DNA of 64,000 nucleotides from Pseudomonas sp. dw_358. Lineage in GTDB: Bacteria > Pseudomonadota > Gammaproteobacteria > Pseudomonadales > Pseudomonadaceae. The position numbers and the translations under genes are program-made. This document shows, one piece after another, positions 9,161 through 18,060 of this stretch; positions within the stretch are counted from its first letter, which is position 1, and each line of letters begins with the position of its first letter. Where the stretch lies: contig NZ_JAAVUX010000004.1 of the NCBI RefSeq assembly GCF_018449655.1, positions 124,001 through 188,000 on the forward strand, given 5' to 3'. The notes beneath the pieces are model-generated. The model did no database searches and was not told the origin of the DNA. It saw only the letters and a program-made list of their open reading frames with translations.

Positions 9161-9925
9161 ATGTCGGCCCATGTCGACTCGTTGATCAACCATCTGCTAG
9201 GGCTGCATATTCGCTTGATGGCCTGCCAGGCGCGCTTGCAGGTGCAGACCGATCCTGAGGCGCTGCATGACCTGCGCATCAGCGTGCGCCGCTTGCGCAG
9301 CCTGTTGCGGCCATTGCGCGATGTACCTGGTGTAGACCGCCTCGAAGCGGCGGCCAAAGGCGTCGGCAGTTTGACCACCCCATTGCGTGACCGTGAGGTC
9401 TTGGCGGCGCATTTGTATGCCAGTGGCCACAGTCAGGCCGCCGATCATCGCGTACGGCAGATGCGCGGCGTGTATCCGCAGGTGGCCGAGTCCCAGGAGC
9501 TGGCCCTGTTGCTGGCGGTGCTCGACGCCTTTCCCTCGCTGATCCGCAGTGCCCAGCGCCAGAAGGCCCTCAAGGGCCTGGGTCATACCGTGCACCGGCG
9601 TCTGGGCAAACAATGGCACGCGCTGCGCGCCGCCTTGAAAGACCCGGCCCATGACCGCCATCGTTTACGCCTGCTGATCAAGCGCGTGCGCTATTCGGCC
9701 GACGCCTATCCGGAATTCGACCGGCTGCCCGACAAGGCCGTTGCCCAGTTGAAGAAGGCCCAGAGCGTGCTGGGCGACTGGCATGACCATTGGCAATGGT
9801 TGGCGCGGGCCCAGCAAGAGCAGGATTTGTTACCGTGTGTACCCGGCTGGCAGCTGGCGTTGCACCGGGCCGAACAACAGGCGGACAAGGTGCTGGATAA
9901 TCTGCTGGCGCTGAAAAGCCATTGA
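9161..9925 (+). CDS. CHAD domain protein
   Basis: The 254-residue alpha-helical protein has the CHAD hallmark of conserved His and basic clusters: HDLRISVRRLRSLLRPLRDV (about residues 31-50) and HRLRLLIKRVRYSADAYPEF (about 167-186). CHAD domains bind inorganic polyphosphate through these basic pockets. No adenylate cyclase-like CYTH domain is fused here. It lies 5 bases after tgpA and is probably cotranscribed. Confidence 0.9.
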   Translation: MSAHVDSLINHLLGLHIRLMACQARLQVQTDPEALHDLRISVRRLRSLLRPLRDVPGVDRLEAAAKGVGSLTTPLRDREVLAAHLYASGHSQAADHRVRQMRGVYPQVAESQELALLLAVLDAFPSLIRSAQRQKALKGLGHTVHRRLGKQWHALRAALKDPAHDRHRLRLLIKRVRYSADAYPEFDRLPDKAVAQLKKAQSVLGDWHDHWQWLARAQQEQDLLPCVPGWQLALHRAEQQADKVLDNLLALKSH

Positions 9926-9984
9926 GGTAGGTGCTTGCCGAGCGAACTCGGCCCTGCAGGTTTTGCATCGATCAGAGAATATCC

Positions 9985-10782
9985 ATGGACCTTGACGATT
10001 TGCTTCACGCTGTTCGCAACCACCCCGACACTGTCACCATTCCCGAGGACTGGACCCAGGGCCGGGCCTGCTACGGCGGTCTCATGGCCGGTCTTCTTTA
10101 CGAGGCGATGCGCCTGCAGATCAGCCCCGAGCGCAAAGTCCGCTCGCTGGCGATCACCTTCGTGGCGCCGGCCCAGGCAGACGTGCCCATCACTTTCGCC
10201 ATCGAGACCTTGCGTGAAGGCAAAGGGGTCAGCTCATTGTTGGGGCGCGCCGTGCAAAACGGCCAGGTCGTGACCATGATGCAAGGCAGCTTTGGTGCGC
10301 CACGAGCCTCGGCGGTCGCCCTGACCAACCGGCCTGCGGCTGAAATGCTGGACCTGGAAGCCGCCACCGAGTTGCCGTTCATCTCCGGCGTCACCCCGCA
10401 ATACATCCGCCATCTGGCGATACGCTGGGGCGTCGGCGCCATGCCCTTCACAGGCACGCCGTCGCCGGCCATGGGCGGCTGGATGCGCCTGCGCAACGAA
10501 GCAGGTCCGCAACCCTTGAGCGAGGCCCACCTTCTGGTGCTGGTCGACGCCTGGCCACCGGCTTTGTTACCGCACCTCACCGCTCCCGCCCCTGGCAGCA
10601 GCCTGACGTGGACCATCGAGTTCGTGCATCCGGCACCGCCCCTGACCACCCTGGACTGGTGCCGTTACTGCGCCGTCATCGAGCATGCGCGCGATGGGTA
10701 TGGGCACACGGCCGCCGGGGTGTGGAGCGCCAGTGGTGAGTTGCTGGCAATCAGCAGACAAACTGTGACGGTGTTTGCTTAA
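9985..10782 (+). CDS. Acyl-CoA thioesterase-like protein (tandem hotdog)
   Basis: The 265-residue protein begins MDLDDLLHAV and has the hotdog-type segment GRACYGGLMAGLLYEAM, then RSLAITFVAPAQ. A second hotdog half includes WTIEFVHPAP and YGHTAAGVWSASGELLAISRQT. The layout matches TesB-like acyl-CoA thioesterases of the 4HBT_3 type. The chain length of the substrate cannot be told. ATG 9985 was chosen because the upstream extension from 9931 is not protein-like. The 3' end overlaps the convergent small membrane gene by 32 bases. Confidence 0.82.
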   Translation: MDLDDLLHAVRNHPDTVTIPEDWTQGRACYGGLMAGLLYEAMRLQISPERKVRSLAITFVAPAQADVPITFAIETLREGKGVSSLLGRAVQNGQVVTMMQGSFGAPRASAVALTNRPAAEMLDLEAATELPFISGVTPQYIRHLAIRWGVGAMPFTGTPSPAMGGWMRLRNEAGPQPLSEAHLLVLVDAWPPALLPHLTAPAPGSSLTWTIEFVHPAPPLTTLDWCRYCAVIEHARDGYGHTAAGVWSASGELLAISRQTVTVFA

Positions 10783-10966
10783 GGTCGTTGCGCGCCTTGC
10801 GCTGCATGGCGTAGGCAACGGCCAGGGCAATGATGCCTTCAGCGATCGGGGCCACACTCATGTCGAACAGGCCGGAGCCGATCAGCAGCAAGGCCAGAGC
10901 CAGAAGGGGGGCCACCAGCGGTTGCAGCATCAGAGGTTGAACGATGTTGGGGCTGCGAGGGTTCAT
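10751..10966 (-). CDS. Small two-span membrane protein, unknown
   Basis: Read from the second in-frame ATG the product is 71 residues (MNPRSPNIVQPLMLQPLV...). It has two hydrophobic helices (about residues 17-35 and 40-57) and a basic tail (QRKARNDLKQ). A purine-rich GAAAGAA stretch just upstream can serve as a ribosome site; an upstream ATG at 10993 is the alternative. No family recognised. It is convergent with and slightly overlaps the thioesterase gene. Confidence 0.55.
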   Translation of the reverse strand: MNPRSPNIVQPLMLQPLVAPLLALALLLIGSGLFDMSVAPIAEGIIALAVAYAMQRKARNDLKQTPSQFVC

Positions 10967-11070
10967 GATTCTTTCCTTCAGTGGGTGATCCATGACTGAA
11001 GGTTAATGCGCCTGATTCCTGGCCGCGAATGAAGCGTTGCTATGGTACCGATAGCGCCGCTTGATGTGGC

Positions 11071-11877
11071 TCAGCTCAGTCCGGGGAGATCGAAAAACAA
11101 CCGTGAGCAAGCCGTGCTGTGGGCGGCCAGGTCGTCCTCGGTTTCGCCTCGATGCAAGGCCAGCTCGCGGAGCACTTCTCCCAGATACGCCGGCTCGTTG
11201 CGGCCATTTTTCGGCTTGGGCCGCAGGCTGCGAGGCAGCAGGTAGGGGGCATCGCTTTCCAGCATCAGCCGTCCGCGCGGGATACTCGCCACTAGCGGGT
11301 GCAGATGCGTGCCACGGCGTTCGTCACAGATCCAGCCGGTGATGCCGATGTGCAGGTCCATGTCCAGGTAGCTGAACAGCGCCTTGCGCTCGCCGGTAAA
11401 GCAATGGACCACGGCGCCTTTGAGGTGGTCGCGGTAATCCTTGAGGATCGCCAGGAGACGCTCGTTGGCGTCGCGCTCATGGAGGAATACCGGCAATTGC
11501 AGTTCCACCGCCAGTGCCAGCTGGTGTTCGAGGACCTTTTCCTGTTGGGGACGAGGCGAGAAATCGCGGTTGAAGTCCAGTCCGCATTCCCCCACGGCCT
11601 TGACCTCGGGTTCTCGCAGCAGCGCGCGCAGTTGTCGCTCGCTGTCGGCATTCCAATCGCTGGCACTGTGGGGGTGGATGCCGGTGGTGGCGAACAGATA
11701 CCGGCCGGTTTGATCGAGCCGGCGGCACAGTTCAAGGCCCTGCTCGCTGCCTTCGACACTGGTTCCGGTGACCAGCATCTGGACGACACCGGCAGCCTTG
11801 GCGCGTTCCACGATGTCGGCGGCATTTTGCGCAAAGCTGGGGTTGGTCAGGTTGACGCCAATGTCGATGAGTTGCAT
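11071..11877 (-). CDS. tatD: TatD-type 3'-5' DNase/RNase
   Basis: The 268-residue TIM barrel begins [15 protein letters not shown], as in E. coli TatD. Metal-binding motifs are [34 protein letters not shown] and [13 protein letters not shown]. TatD is a Mg2+-dependent exonuclease of the cytosol and is not part of Tat export in spite of the name. The upstream ATG at 11910 would add 11 unsupported residues. It is divergent from the lytic transglycosylase gene. Confidence 0.93.
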   Translation of the reverse strand: MQLIDIGVNLTNPSFAQNAADIVERAKAAGVVQMLVTGTSVEGSEQGLELCRRLDQTGRYLFATTGIHPHSASDWNADSERQLRALLREPEVKAVGECGLDFNRDFSPRPQQEKVLEHQLALAVELQLPVFLHERDANERLLAILKDYRDHLKGAVVHCFTGERKALFSYLDMDLHIGITGWICDERRGTHLHPLVASIPRGRLMLESDAPYLLPRSLRPKPKNGRNEPAYLGEVLRELALHRGETEDDLAAHSTACSRLFFDLPGLS

Positions 11878-12000
11878 GGTGCTACCTCGGGCGGGGAGGC
11901 CCGAAAGCATACCAGAGCTTTGTATTGGAAAATAAATACTGAAACTTCAACAGCTTAAGGAGGTCTGTTGGAGCCAATTGGGGCTATGCCCGGGGCGCGT

Positions 12001-13431
12001 ATGATTCGATCGACTCTCGTTTTGCTATGGGCCGCAGGCCTTTTGACCCCGTTGGTGGCGACCGCTCGTCCGGCTGGCCCGCCCACCGTGGTGCATGCCC
12101 CCAAGGTTCACGACCTGCCGGCCATTCGCAGCAGCCATGTGCTCAGGGTCCTGGTCAACCAGACCCGCAACAGTTCGGCCGAGGTCAAGGGCCAGCCCAT
12201 TGGCGTTGAATACCCGCGCCTTGCAGGCCTGGAAAAATACCTCAACAGCCGTCCCGGCCAGTCAAAAACCGGCCAGATCCACTTGAAAATCATTCCCAGG
12301 CCCAAGGAGCAGCTGTTCATCGCGTTGCAGCGCGGCGAGGGTGACCTGGTGGCCCCCGGTGAATTGATGGAAACCACACCCCCCACGACCGTCACCGCGA
12401 CGGCGCCGGTCCAGGGGGAAGCCTCGTTGGTGCTCGTGGGCGAAAAGGGCGGCCGACACCTGGGCCGGGTCGAACAACTCTCCGGCCATACCGTAACCCT
12501 GGCCCGTGGCAGCGCTGCCGGCGAAGCCATCGCGGTGCTCAATGGAAAACTGCTGGCCCACCGGCAGGCGCCGGTGAAGATCGAGTGGGTCGACCCCAGC
12601 CTGGCCGCCGAAGACGTGCTGGACATGGTCCAGGCTGGCATCTACCCGCAGACTGTCGTGGAGCGCTCCATTGCCGAGCGCTGGCTCAAGATCATGCCCA
12701 AACTGCGCATCGACGCTCGCGTGTCCTTCCCGGGACCGACCCGGATCAACTGGTACGTGCGCAGCGACGCTGTGCAACTCAAGGCCGACCTCGATCAATT
12801 CCTGCTGACCTACAAGGCCCCGGCGGATGCCGATTCGGCTTTCAAGCGTGCCTACAGTGGTCTGTATCAGGTGCACAATCCGCTCAGGCAGCCTGACCGG
12901 CAGCGACTCGAGCAGCTACGCCCGCTCTTGCAGCGCAACGCTCGGGAACAGCACATGGACTGGCTCGACCTGGCCGCGCTGGCTTTCAAGGAGTCGGCCC
13001 TCGACAGCACGGCGCGGGGCGGCAGTGGTGCCACCGGGCTGATGCAGATGACGCCGGCAGCGGCGCAGCGGGTGGGGGTGAGCAACATTCAGAGTGTCGA
13101 CAACAACGTGCAGGCCAGTGCGCGTTATCTGGCAATGATCCGGCAGAAATTCTTTTCCAGCCGCAACCTCGATGAACGCGAGCGTATGGCGTTCGTGCTC
13201 GCCGCCTATAACATGGGGCCCGAGCGGGTTCAGGCCCTGCGCGCCGAGGCCCGCCGCCGCGGCCTGAACCCCAACAAGTGGTTCTTCCAGGTCGAGCGGG
13301 TGGCCATGGAGCAGATGGGCATGAACGCAGTGAACTACGTCAACAGCGTCAACAAGTACTACCTGGCCTATGACCGTGAACGCGATTCGCTGGAGCCACA
13401 AAGCCGCAAGCAACTGGCCTCGATCCGTTGA
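12001..13431 (+). CDS. MltF-like lytic transglycosylase (solute-binding-like domain + SLT)
   Basis: From ATG 12001 the product is 476 residues with a signal peptide (MIRSTLVLLWAAGLLTPLVA). A periplasmic-binding-protein-like domain occupies about residues 30-270. A C-terminal SLT lysozyme-like domain has catalytic Glu in FKESALD, then GATGLMQMTP and VLAAYNMGPERV. It should cleave peptidoglycan glycan strands in the periplasm. The start is uncertain: a perfect AAGGAGG (11957-11963) lies 4 bases before an in-frame TTG at 11968, which would add 11 residues before the signal peptide. Confidence 0.88.
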   Translation: MIRSTLVLLWAAGLLTPLVATARPAGPPTVVHAPKVHDLPAIRSSHVLRVLVNQTRNSSAEVKGQPIGVEYPRLAGLEKYLNSRPGQSKTGQIHLKIIPRPKEQLFIALQRGEGDLVAPGELMETTPPTTVTATAPVQGEASLVLVGEKGGRHLGRVEQLSGHTVTLARGSAAGEAIAVLNGKLLAHRQAPVKIEWVDPSLAAEDVLDMVQAGIYPQTVVERSIAERWLKIMPKLRIDARVSFPGPTRINWYVRSDAVQLKADLDQFLLTYKAPADADSAFKRAYSGLYQVHNPLRQPDRQRLEQLRPLLQRNAREQHMDWLDLAALAFKESALDSTARGGSGATGLMQMTPAAAQRVGVSNIQSVDNNVQASARYLAMIRQKFFSSRNLDERERMAFVLAAYNMGPERVQALRAEARRRGLNPNKWFFQVERVAMEQMGMNAVNYVNSVNKYYLAYDRERDSLEPQSRKQLASIR

Positions 13432-13596
13432 CATTAGCCCCGCGCCTTCTCTAGGATGCCCTTCTGCGCCGATTTAAACAGCTACTTGCGGGGCGCCAGA
13501 GGGGGCCCTTGGCCCTCGAAATACCGCTAAAGCGCTGGTTCGGTGACGCCTCCCACCGCTGCCCAGCTCAAGCAGTCGAGGCTGAGAACATTTGCC

Positions 13597-13905
13597 ATGA
13601 GTTGCCCCCGTCCCGCTGTCTGCCTGGCTCCACTGCCGTCGAGCCCGGCCCTGCGCAATCCCCGTATCCTCCTGGTCGGCGCGCATCAGCCGAGTTTGCT
13701 GCGTTGCCTCGATGGTTGGCCGCGTCGGCGTGGGAAGGCCGTGGCCTTTGTCGCGCAGTTCATCGACGACTCGACCTGCCTCGCCGGTTTTCCCGACGGT
13801 CGCTTCGACCTGGCGGTGCTCCAGGCCCCGACGCGCGAGCAGGCAGGGGAGGCGATCCATCACCTGACGCGCATCGCGCGCCAGGGCTTGATCACCCGGC
13901 GATGA
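13597..13905 (+). CDS. Hypothetical protein upstream of greB, Rossmann-like pattern
   Basis: The product is about 102 residues from ATG 13597; a GTG at 13543 would give 120. It contains NPRILLVGAHQPSLLRCL and RFDLAVLQAPTREQAGEAIH, a pattern like the first and fourth strands of a degenerate methyltransferase fold. Codon use and residue pattern favour this frame over an overlapping plus-strand frame and a minus-strand frame in the same place. No catalytic motif is seen and no function is assigned. Confidence 0.55.
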   Translation: MSCPRPAVCLAPLPSSPALRNPRILLVGAHQPSLLRCLDGWPRRRGKAVAFVAQFIDDSTCLAGFPDGRFDLAVLQAPTREQAGEAIHHLTRIARQGLITRR

Positions 13906-13945
13906 ACGGGGCCATGTCACGCCATCAGCCTGCGGAACTGCGTCG

Positions 13946-14428
13946 ATGAGTGAAATCAGCACCAAGATCGTCACCACCGAGGGCCATGTGGCGCTCAAGA
14001 AAGAGCTGGATTACCTGTGGCGTGAGCATCGTCCCGACATCACCCAGAAGGTGGCCTGGGCCGCGTCCCTTGGCGATCGGAGTGAAAATGCCGATTACCA
14101 GTACAACAAGAAACTGTTGCGCGAGATTGACCGCCGCGTGCGCTATTTGCGCAAGCGCCTGGAAGACATGCGGGTAGTCAGCTATTCACCGGAACAAGAG
14201 GGCCGGGTGTTTTTCGGTGCCTGGGTGGAGATCGAGGACGAAGAGGGCGAGCGCAAGAAGTTTCGCATCGTCGGCTATGACGAGATCTATGGGCGGATGG
14301 ATTACATCTCCATCGATTCGCCCATGGCCCGGGCGCTGTTGAAGAAGCAGGTGGACGACGAGGCTACGGTGCTCACGCCCACCGGGCCGAAGCTTTGGTG
14401 GGTCTTGAGCATCGAATACCCTCAGTAG
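13946..14428 (+). CDS. greB: Transcription elongation factor GreB
   Basis: The 160-residue protein has an N-terminal coiled-coil (residues about 13-75: LKKELDYLWREHRPDI ... EIDRRVRYLRKRLEDM) containing the acidic tip in GDRSENADYQY. A C-terminal FKBP-like domain follows (GAWVEIEDEEGERKKFRIVG, SPMARALLKKQVDDE). It enters the RNA polymerase secondary channel and stimulates cleavage of backtracked RNA. The arrangement SPMARALL...VDDEATV is GreB rather than GreA-like. Confidence 0.95.
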   Translation: MSEISTKIVTTEGHVALKKELDYLWREHRPDITQKVAWAASLGDRSENADYQYNKKLLREIDRRVRYLRKRLEDMRVVSYSPEQEGRVFFGAWVEIEDEEGERKKFRIVGYDEIYGRMDYISIDSPMARALLKKQVDDEATVLTPTGPKLWWVLSIEYPQ

Positions 14429-14443
14429 CCTTGAGAGCGGACG

Positions 14444-14770
14444 TCAAGGTGTCGTGCGTTCTTTCTGCATCTGCTCGCCGCGTTGCTGGCGTTGTTGCTG
14501 CAGGGCATCGGTGGCGCCTGATGTGCCAGGCGTGCCCATGTTGCCCGTACCGGTGCTGGTGCCGCTGTCAGGGGCCGAGTTGGTCGTGCCGGTGGCACCA
14601 TTGACCCGCGGCGCCATGGGCGCCATCGGGGCCTCGGAAGCGCTCTTGGTGCTGGGCGTGACCGGCCCGGTGGTGGTGCCAGTGCCGACGGTGGCGGCGA
14701 CTGCAGTCTGGGCAGCCAGCAAGGCGCACAAGCCGGCGGCACCCAGCCAGGTGCGATAAGTGGTATTCAT
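14444..14770 (-). CDS. Small secreted Thr/Gly/Pro-rich protein, unknown
   Basis: The 108-residue product has a signal peptide (MNTTYRTWLGAAGLCALLAAQTAVA, cleavage after AVA). The low-complexity mature region is rich in Thr, Gly, Ser, Ala and Pro, and the tail is Gln/Arg-rich (QQQRQQRGEQMQKE). It converges with greB with a 15-base gap. No family recognised. The low complexity makes the call tentative, although the clean signal peptide supports a real gene. Confidence 0.6.
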   Translation of the reverse strand: MNTTYRTWLGAAGLCALLAAQTAVAATVGTGTTTGPVTPSTKSASEAPMAPMAPRVNGATGTTNSAPDSGTSTGTGNMGTPGTSGATDALQQQRQQRGEQMQKERTTP

Positions 14771-14859
14771 GACGGCGTACCTCGTTGTTCGAATGGGCAG
14801 TTAACTATGGATAAATGCCCTGTGCCGAGGTTCGGTCGAGGCGCCGAACGGTCCGTCGG

Positions 14860-17367
14860 TCAACCTTCGCGCAATACCGCGAGCGGGCTGCTGTTCAAGG
14901 CCCGCCGGGTGCCGAACACGCCGGCCGTCCCCACCAGCAGCGCCCCCACCAGCGGCAATAGCAGCAGCGAAGGGTGCGGGGTCCAGTGCAGATTGAACGC
15001 GTAGCGGTACAGCAGCAGGCTGACCACTTCGGTGCCCAGCGCAGCCAGTACACCACTGGCGGCCCCCAGCAGACCGAACTCGATGCGTCGCGCCTTGATC
15101 AGCAGCTGGCGTTGCGCCCCCAGCGCCCGTAGCAGCGCGCCCTGATGGATGCGTTCGTCCAGGGTCGATTGCAGGCCGGAGAACAGCACCGCCAACCCTG
15201 CCGCCAACACAAACAACAGCACGTACTGCACAGCGATCGTGACCTGGGCCAGAATGCTGCGCAGTTGCTGCAGCAAGGCTTCCACCGGCAGCAAGGTCAC
15301 CGCGGGAAAGGTGCGCGACAGCTCGACCACTTGGGCATCATGCCCCGGCGCCAGGTAGAAGCTGGTGAGGTAGGTGGCCGGCAGGTCCTTGAGGGTGCCT
15401 GGTTCGAAGATCATGAAGAAGTTGGGCTTGAAATTGTCCCAGTCGATGTGGCGCAGGCTGGTCACCCGCACCTGACGCTGTACGCCGCCAATGTCGAAGG
15501 TCAACGTGTCACCCAGCTTGAGGGTCAGGCTCTGGGCCACTTCGTCCTCCACCGAAACGCCGGGCAAGTCACCGTTCCGGGGGGTAGCCCCCCACCAGCT
15601 ACCGGCGGTGATACGGTTGCCCACGGGCAGGTCCGCTGCCCAGGTCAGGCTCAGGTCGCGCTGGATGGCTCGGTCGCCCCGTGAATCAGGCATGACGATG
15701 CCCTGCACCGGCTTGTCGTTGATGTCCGTCAGACGTCCCGGAATGATCGGAAACAAGGGCGCGGCCTGAGCGGTCAGGTGGCTCAGTTGTTCGGCGAAAT
15801 GGTCGCGCTGGTCAGGCAGGATGTTCAGTGCGAAGTAATTGGCGGCGTCCTTGGGCAACTGGTTCTGCCAAGTGTCCAGCAGCTCGCCGCGCAGCAGGGC
15901 GATCAGTGCCATGGCCAGCAGGATCAGGCCGAACGCCAATGCCTGGCCTGCGCCGGCCAGCGGATGACGCAGCAGTTGCCCGAGCCCCAGGCGCCAGGCC
16001 AGGGGCGCGCGGCTCAAGGCACGGCGCAGGCCCTGCAACACGAGCAGCAACACGCCGCCAAGAATGACCGCCGCCACCAGGCCGCCGGCCAGCAGGGCAA
16101 AGGTCAGCACCAGGTCCAGGCTCAGGCGCCACATGATCAGGCCAAGGGCGAGCAGGGCCGTGCCGTAGACCAGCCAACTGCTGGGAGGCACCGGCAACAG
16201 GTCGCGACGCAGCACCCGCAGCGGCGGCACGCGGCCCAATGCGGCCAGTGGAGGCAAGGCGAATCCGGCCAGCGCCACCATTCCGGTGGCGATACCGGCC
16301 AACGCCGGAAAAGCGCCGCCCGGCGGCACTACGGCCGGCAGCAGCCCTTGCAACAAGGCAAACAGACCCAGTTGCGCCAGCCAGCCCAACAACGCCCCGC
16401 TGATGCAGGCTGCCAACCCCAGCAGCGCCAGTTGCACACAGAACAGCAGCAGCGCTTCACGGCGTGACAGCCCCAGGCAACGCAACAGGGCGCTGGCGTC
16501 CAGGCGTCGCGCGGCAAAGCGTGTGGCCGACAGGGCCACCGCGACGCCGCTGAGCAGCACCGCCACCAGGCTGGCCATGTTCAGGTAGCGTTCGGCCTTG
16601 CCCAGGGCGCCACCGATCTGTCGGTTGCTGTCGCGTGAGTCCTGCAGTTTCTGGTTGGGCGCCAGATGGGGTTCCATGGCCTGGCGGTAGTTGTCTACAG
16701 CCGGCTGCGGCCCCCGCCAGAGTTCGCGATAGCTCACCCGGCTGCCCGGTTGCACCACGCCGGTGGCGTCGAGATCGGCGAGGTTGATCATCACCCGTGG
16801 GGTCAGGCTGTAGAAGTCGCCTGCCCGGTCGGGCTCGTAGGTCAGCACGCGGGCCATGCGAAGGGTCTTGTTGCCGACGTCGATGCTGTCGCCGATCTTC
16901 AGATTCAGCGCCACCAGCAGGCGTGCCTCGACCCAGGCCTCACCCGGTTGCGGGCCGCCGCCCTGGGCCTCGGTGCCTTGGGGGATGTCGGTACTCTTGA
17001 GCTGACCGCGCAGCGGGTAGGCGCTGTCCACCGCCTTGATGCTGGAGAGCTGAATGCCATTGTCGGTGGCGATCACGCTGGAAAACTCCACCGTGCGGGC
17101 ATGATCGAGGTGGTGTTGCAGGCCGGCGTCGATCTGTTCGGGACGCGCGGGCGAGCTGCCTTGCAGAATCAGGTCGGCGCCGAGGAATTCGGTCGCGCGC
17201 ATCTGCATTGCGGCGTTGAGGCGCGCCCCGAAATAGCCGATGGCGGTGCTGGCGGCCACGGCCACCACCAGCGCGAAGAACAAGACGCGCAATTCACCTG
17301 CGCGGCTGTCGCGGGCCAGTTGGCGCGCGGCGAGGCCGAACAGGCGCGAAAAAGGCAGACGGGCCAT
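14860..17367 (-). CDS. ybbP: ABC transporter permease, YbbP family (FtsX-like)
   Basis: The 835-residue protein has an N-terminal TM (LRVLFFALVVAVAAST), a large periplasmic domain, a central block of TMs around residues 255-480, a second periplasmic domain and three C-terminal TMs with an FtsX/MacB-type core (LFVLAAGLAVLFSGLQSTLDER, ALLRALGAQRQLL). It pairs with the YbbA ATPase, whose stop overlaps this start (ATGA at 17367). Proteins of this type are thought to extract or move lipophilic molecules from the inner membrane; the substrate is not known. Confidence 0.9.
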   Translation of the reverse strand: MARLPFSRLFGLAARQLARDSRAGELRVLFFALVVAVAASTAIGYFGARLNAAMQMRATEFLGADLILQGSSPARPEQIDAGLQHHLDHARTVEFSSVIATDNGIQLSSIKAVDSAYPLRGQLKSTDIPQGTEAQGGGPQPGEAWVEARLLVALNLKIGDSIDVGNKTLRMARVLTYEPDRAGDFYSLTPRVMINLADLDATGVVQPGSRVSYRELWRGPQPAVDNYRQAMEPHLAPNQKLQDSRDSNRQIGGALGKAERYLNMASLVAVLLSGVAVALSATRFAARRLDASALLRCLGLSRREALLLFCVQLALLGLAACISGALLGWLAQLGLFALLQGLLPAVVPPGGAFPALAGIATGMVALAGFALPPLAALGRVPPLRVLRRDLLPVPPSSWLVYGTALLALGLIMWRLSLDLVLTFALLAGGLVAAVILGGVLLLVLQGLRRALSRAPLAWRLGLGQLLRHPLAGAGQALAFGLILLAMALIALLRGELLDTWQNQLPKDAANYFALNILPDQRDHFAEQLSHLTAQAAPLFPIIPGRLTDINDKPVQGIVMPDSRGDRAIQRDLSLTWAADLPVGNRITAGSWWGATPRNGDLPGVSVEDEVAQSLTLKLGDTLTFDIGGVQRQVRVTSLRHIDWDNFKPNFFMIFEPGTLKDLPATYLTSFYLAPGHDAQVVELSRTFPAVTLLPVEALLQQLRSILAQVTIAVQYVLLFVLAAGLAVLFSGLQSTLDERIHQGALLRALGAQRQLLIKARRIEFGLLGAASGVLAALGTEVVSLLLYRYAFNLHWTPHPSLLLLPLVGALLVGTAGVFGTRRALNSSPLAVLREG

Positions 17368-18050
17368 CAGGGCTCCAGGGGGGCGACCAGGCGGCCGGCG
17401 TCGAGGCGGATCAGGCGTCGGCAGCGATGTGCCAGGCGTTCGTCGTGGGTCACCAGTACCAGCGTGGTGCCGCGCTCGCGATTGAGTTCAAAGAGCAGGT
17501 CGCTGATGCGCTCGCCAGTATGGCTGTCGAGGTTGCCGGTGGGCTCGTCGGCGAACAGCACGTCGGGCTGCGCGGCGAAGGCCCGGGCAATGGCTACACG
17601 CTGCTGCTCGCCGCCGGACAGTTGTCGCGGAGTATGGCTCAGTCTGTGCCCCAGACCGACCCGCTGCAGCAGCTCGCTCGCCCGCTCACGAGCCTGTGGG
17701 TTGCCTTCGAGCTCCAAAGGCAGCATGACGTTCTCCAGGGCGTTGAGGCTGTCCAACAGTTGAAACGACTGGAACACAAAGCCCACATGCTCGGCGCGTA
17801 CCCGCGCACGCTGGTCTTCGTCGAGCTGGCTCAGGTCCTTGCCCGCCAGCATCACACTGCCGGCGCTGGGCAGGTCAAGGCCGGCCAGCAGGCCCAACAG
17901 CGTCGATTTGCCCGAACCGGAGGCGCCGACAATGGCCAGGCTATCGCCGGCGGCCAGGTCCAGGGTCAGTTCGTGGAGGATCGTCAGCGTGCCTTCCTCG
18001 CTGGGAACCACTTTGCTAAGGTTGCGCGCTGCGAGAATGCTTTCGCCCAT
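17367..18050 (-). CDS. ybbA: ABC transporter ATP-binding protein YbbA
   Basis: The 227-residue LolD-like ATPase has Walker A GASGSGKST (about residues 43-51), Q-loop VFQSFQLL, signature LSGGEQQRVAIARA (about 141), Walker B VLFADEPTGNLD and an H-loop His in LVTHDERLA. ATG 18050 gives MGESILAARNLSKVV, the normal family start. An open frame continues upstream to 18347 but that part is antisense to tesA. It is the partner of YbbP and is divergent from tesA by 10 bases. Confidence 0.94.
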   Translation of the reverse strand: MGESILAARNLSKVVPSEEGTLTILHELTLDLAAGDSLAIVGASGSGKSTLLGLLAGLDLPSAGSVMLAGKDLSQLDEDQRARVRAEHVGFVFQSFQLLDSLNALENVMLPLELEGNPQARERASELLQRVGLGHRLSHTPRQLSGGEQQRVAIARAFAAQPDVLFADEPTGNLDSHTGERISDLLFELNRERGTTLVLVTHDERLAHRCRRLIRLDAGRLVAPLEP

Positions 18051-18060
18051 GGAGAATCCG

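Noticed and set aside
13474..13998. Minus-strand frame across the region upstream of greB
   Set aside because: It runs through the start of greB and lacks a plausible start site; the plus-strand 13597 frame looks more protein-like.
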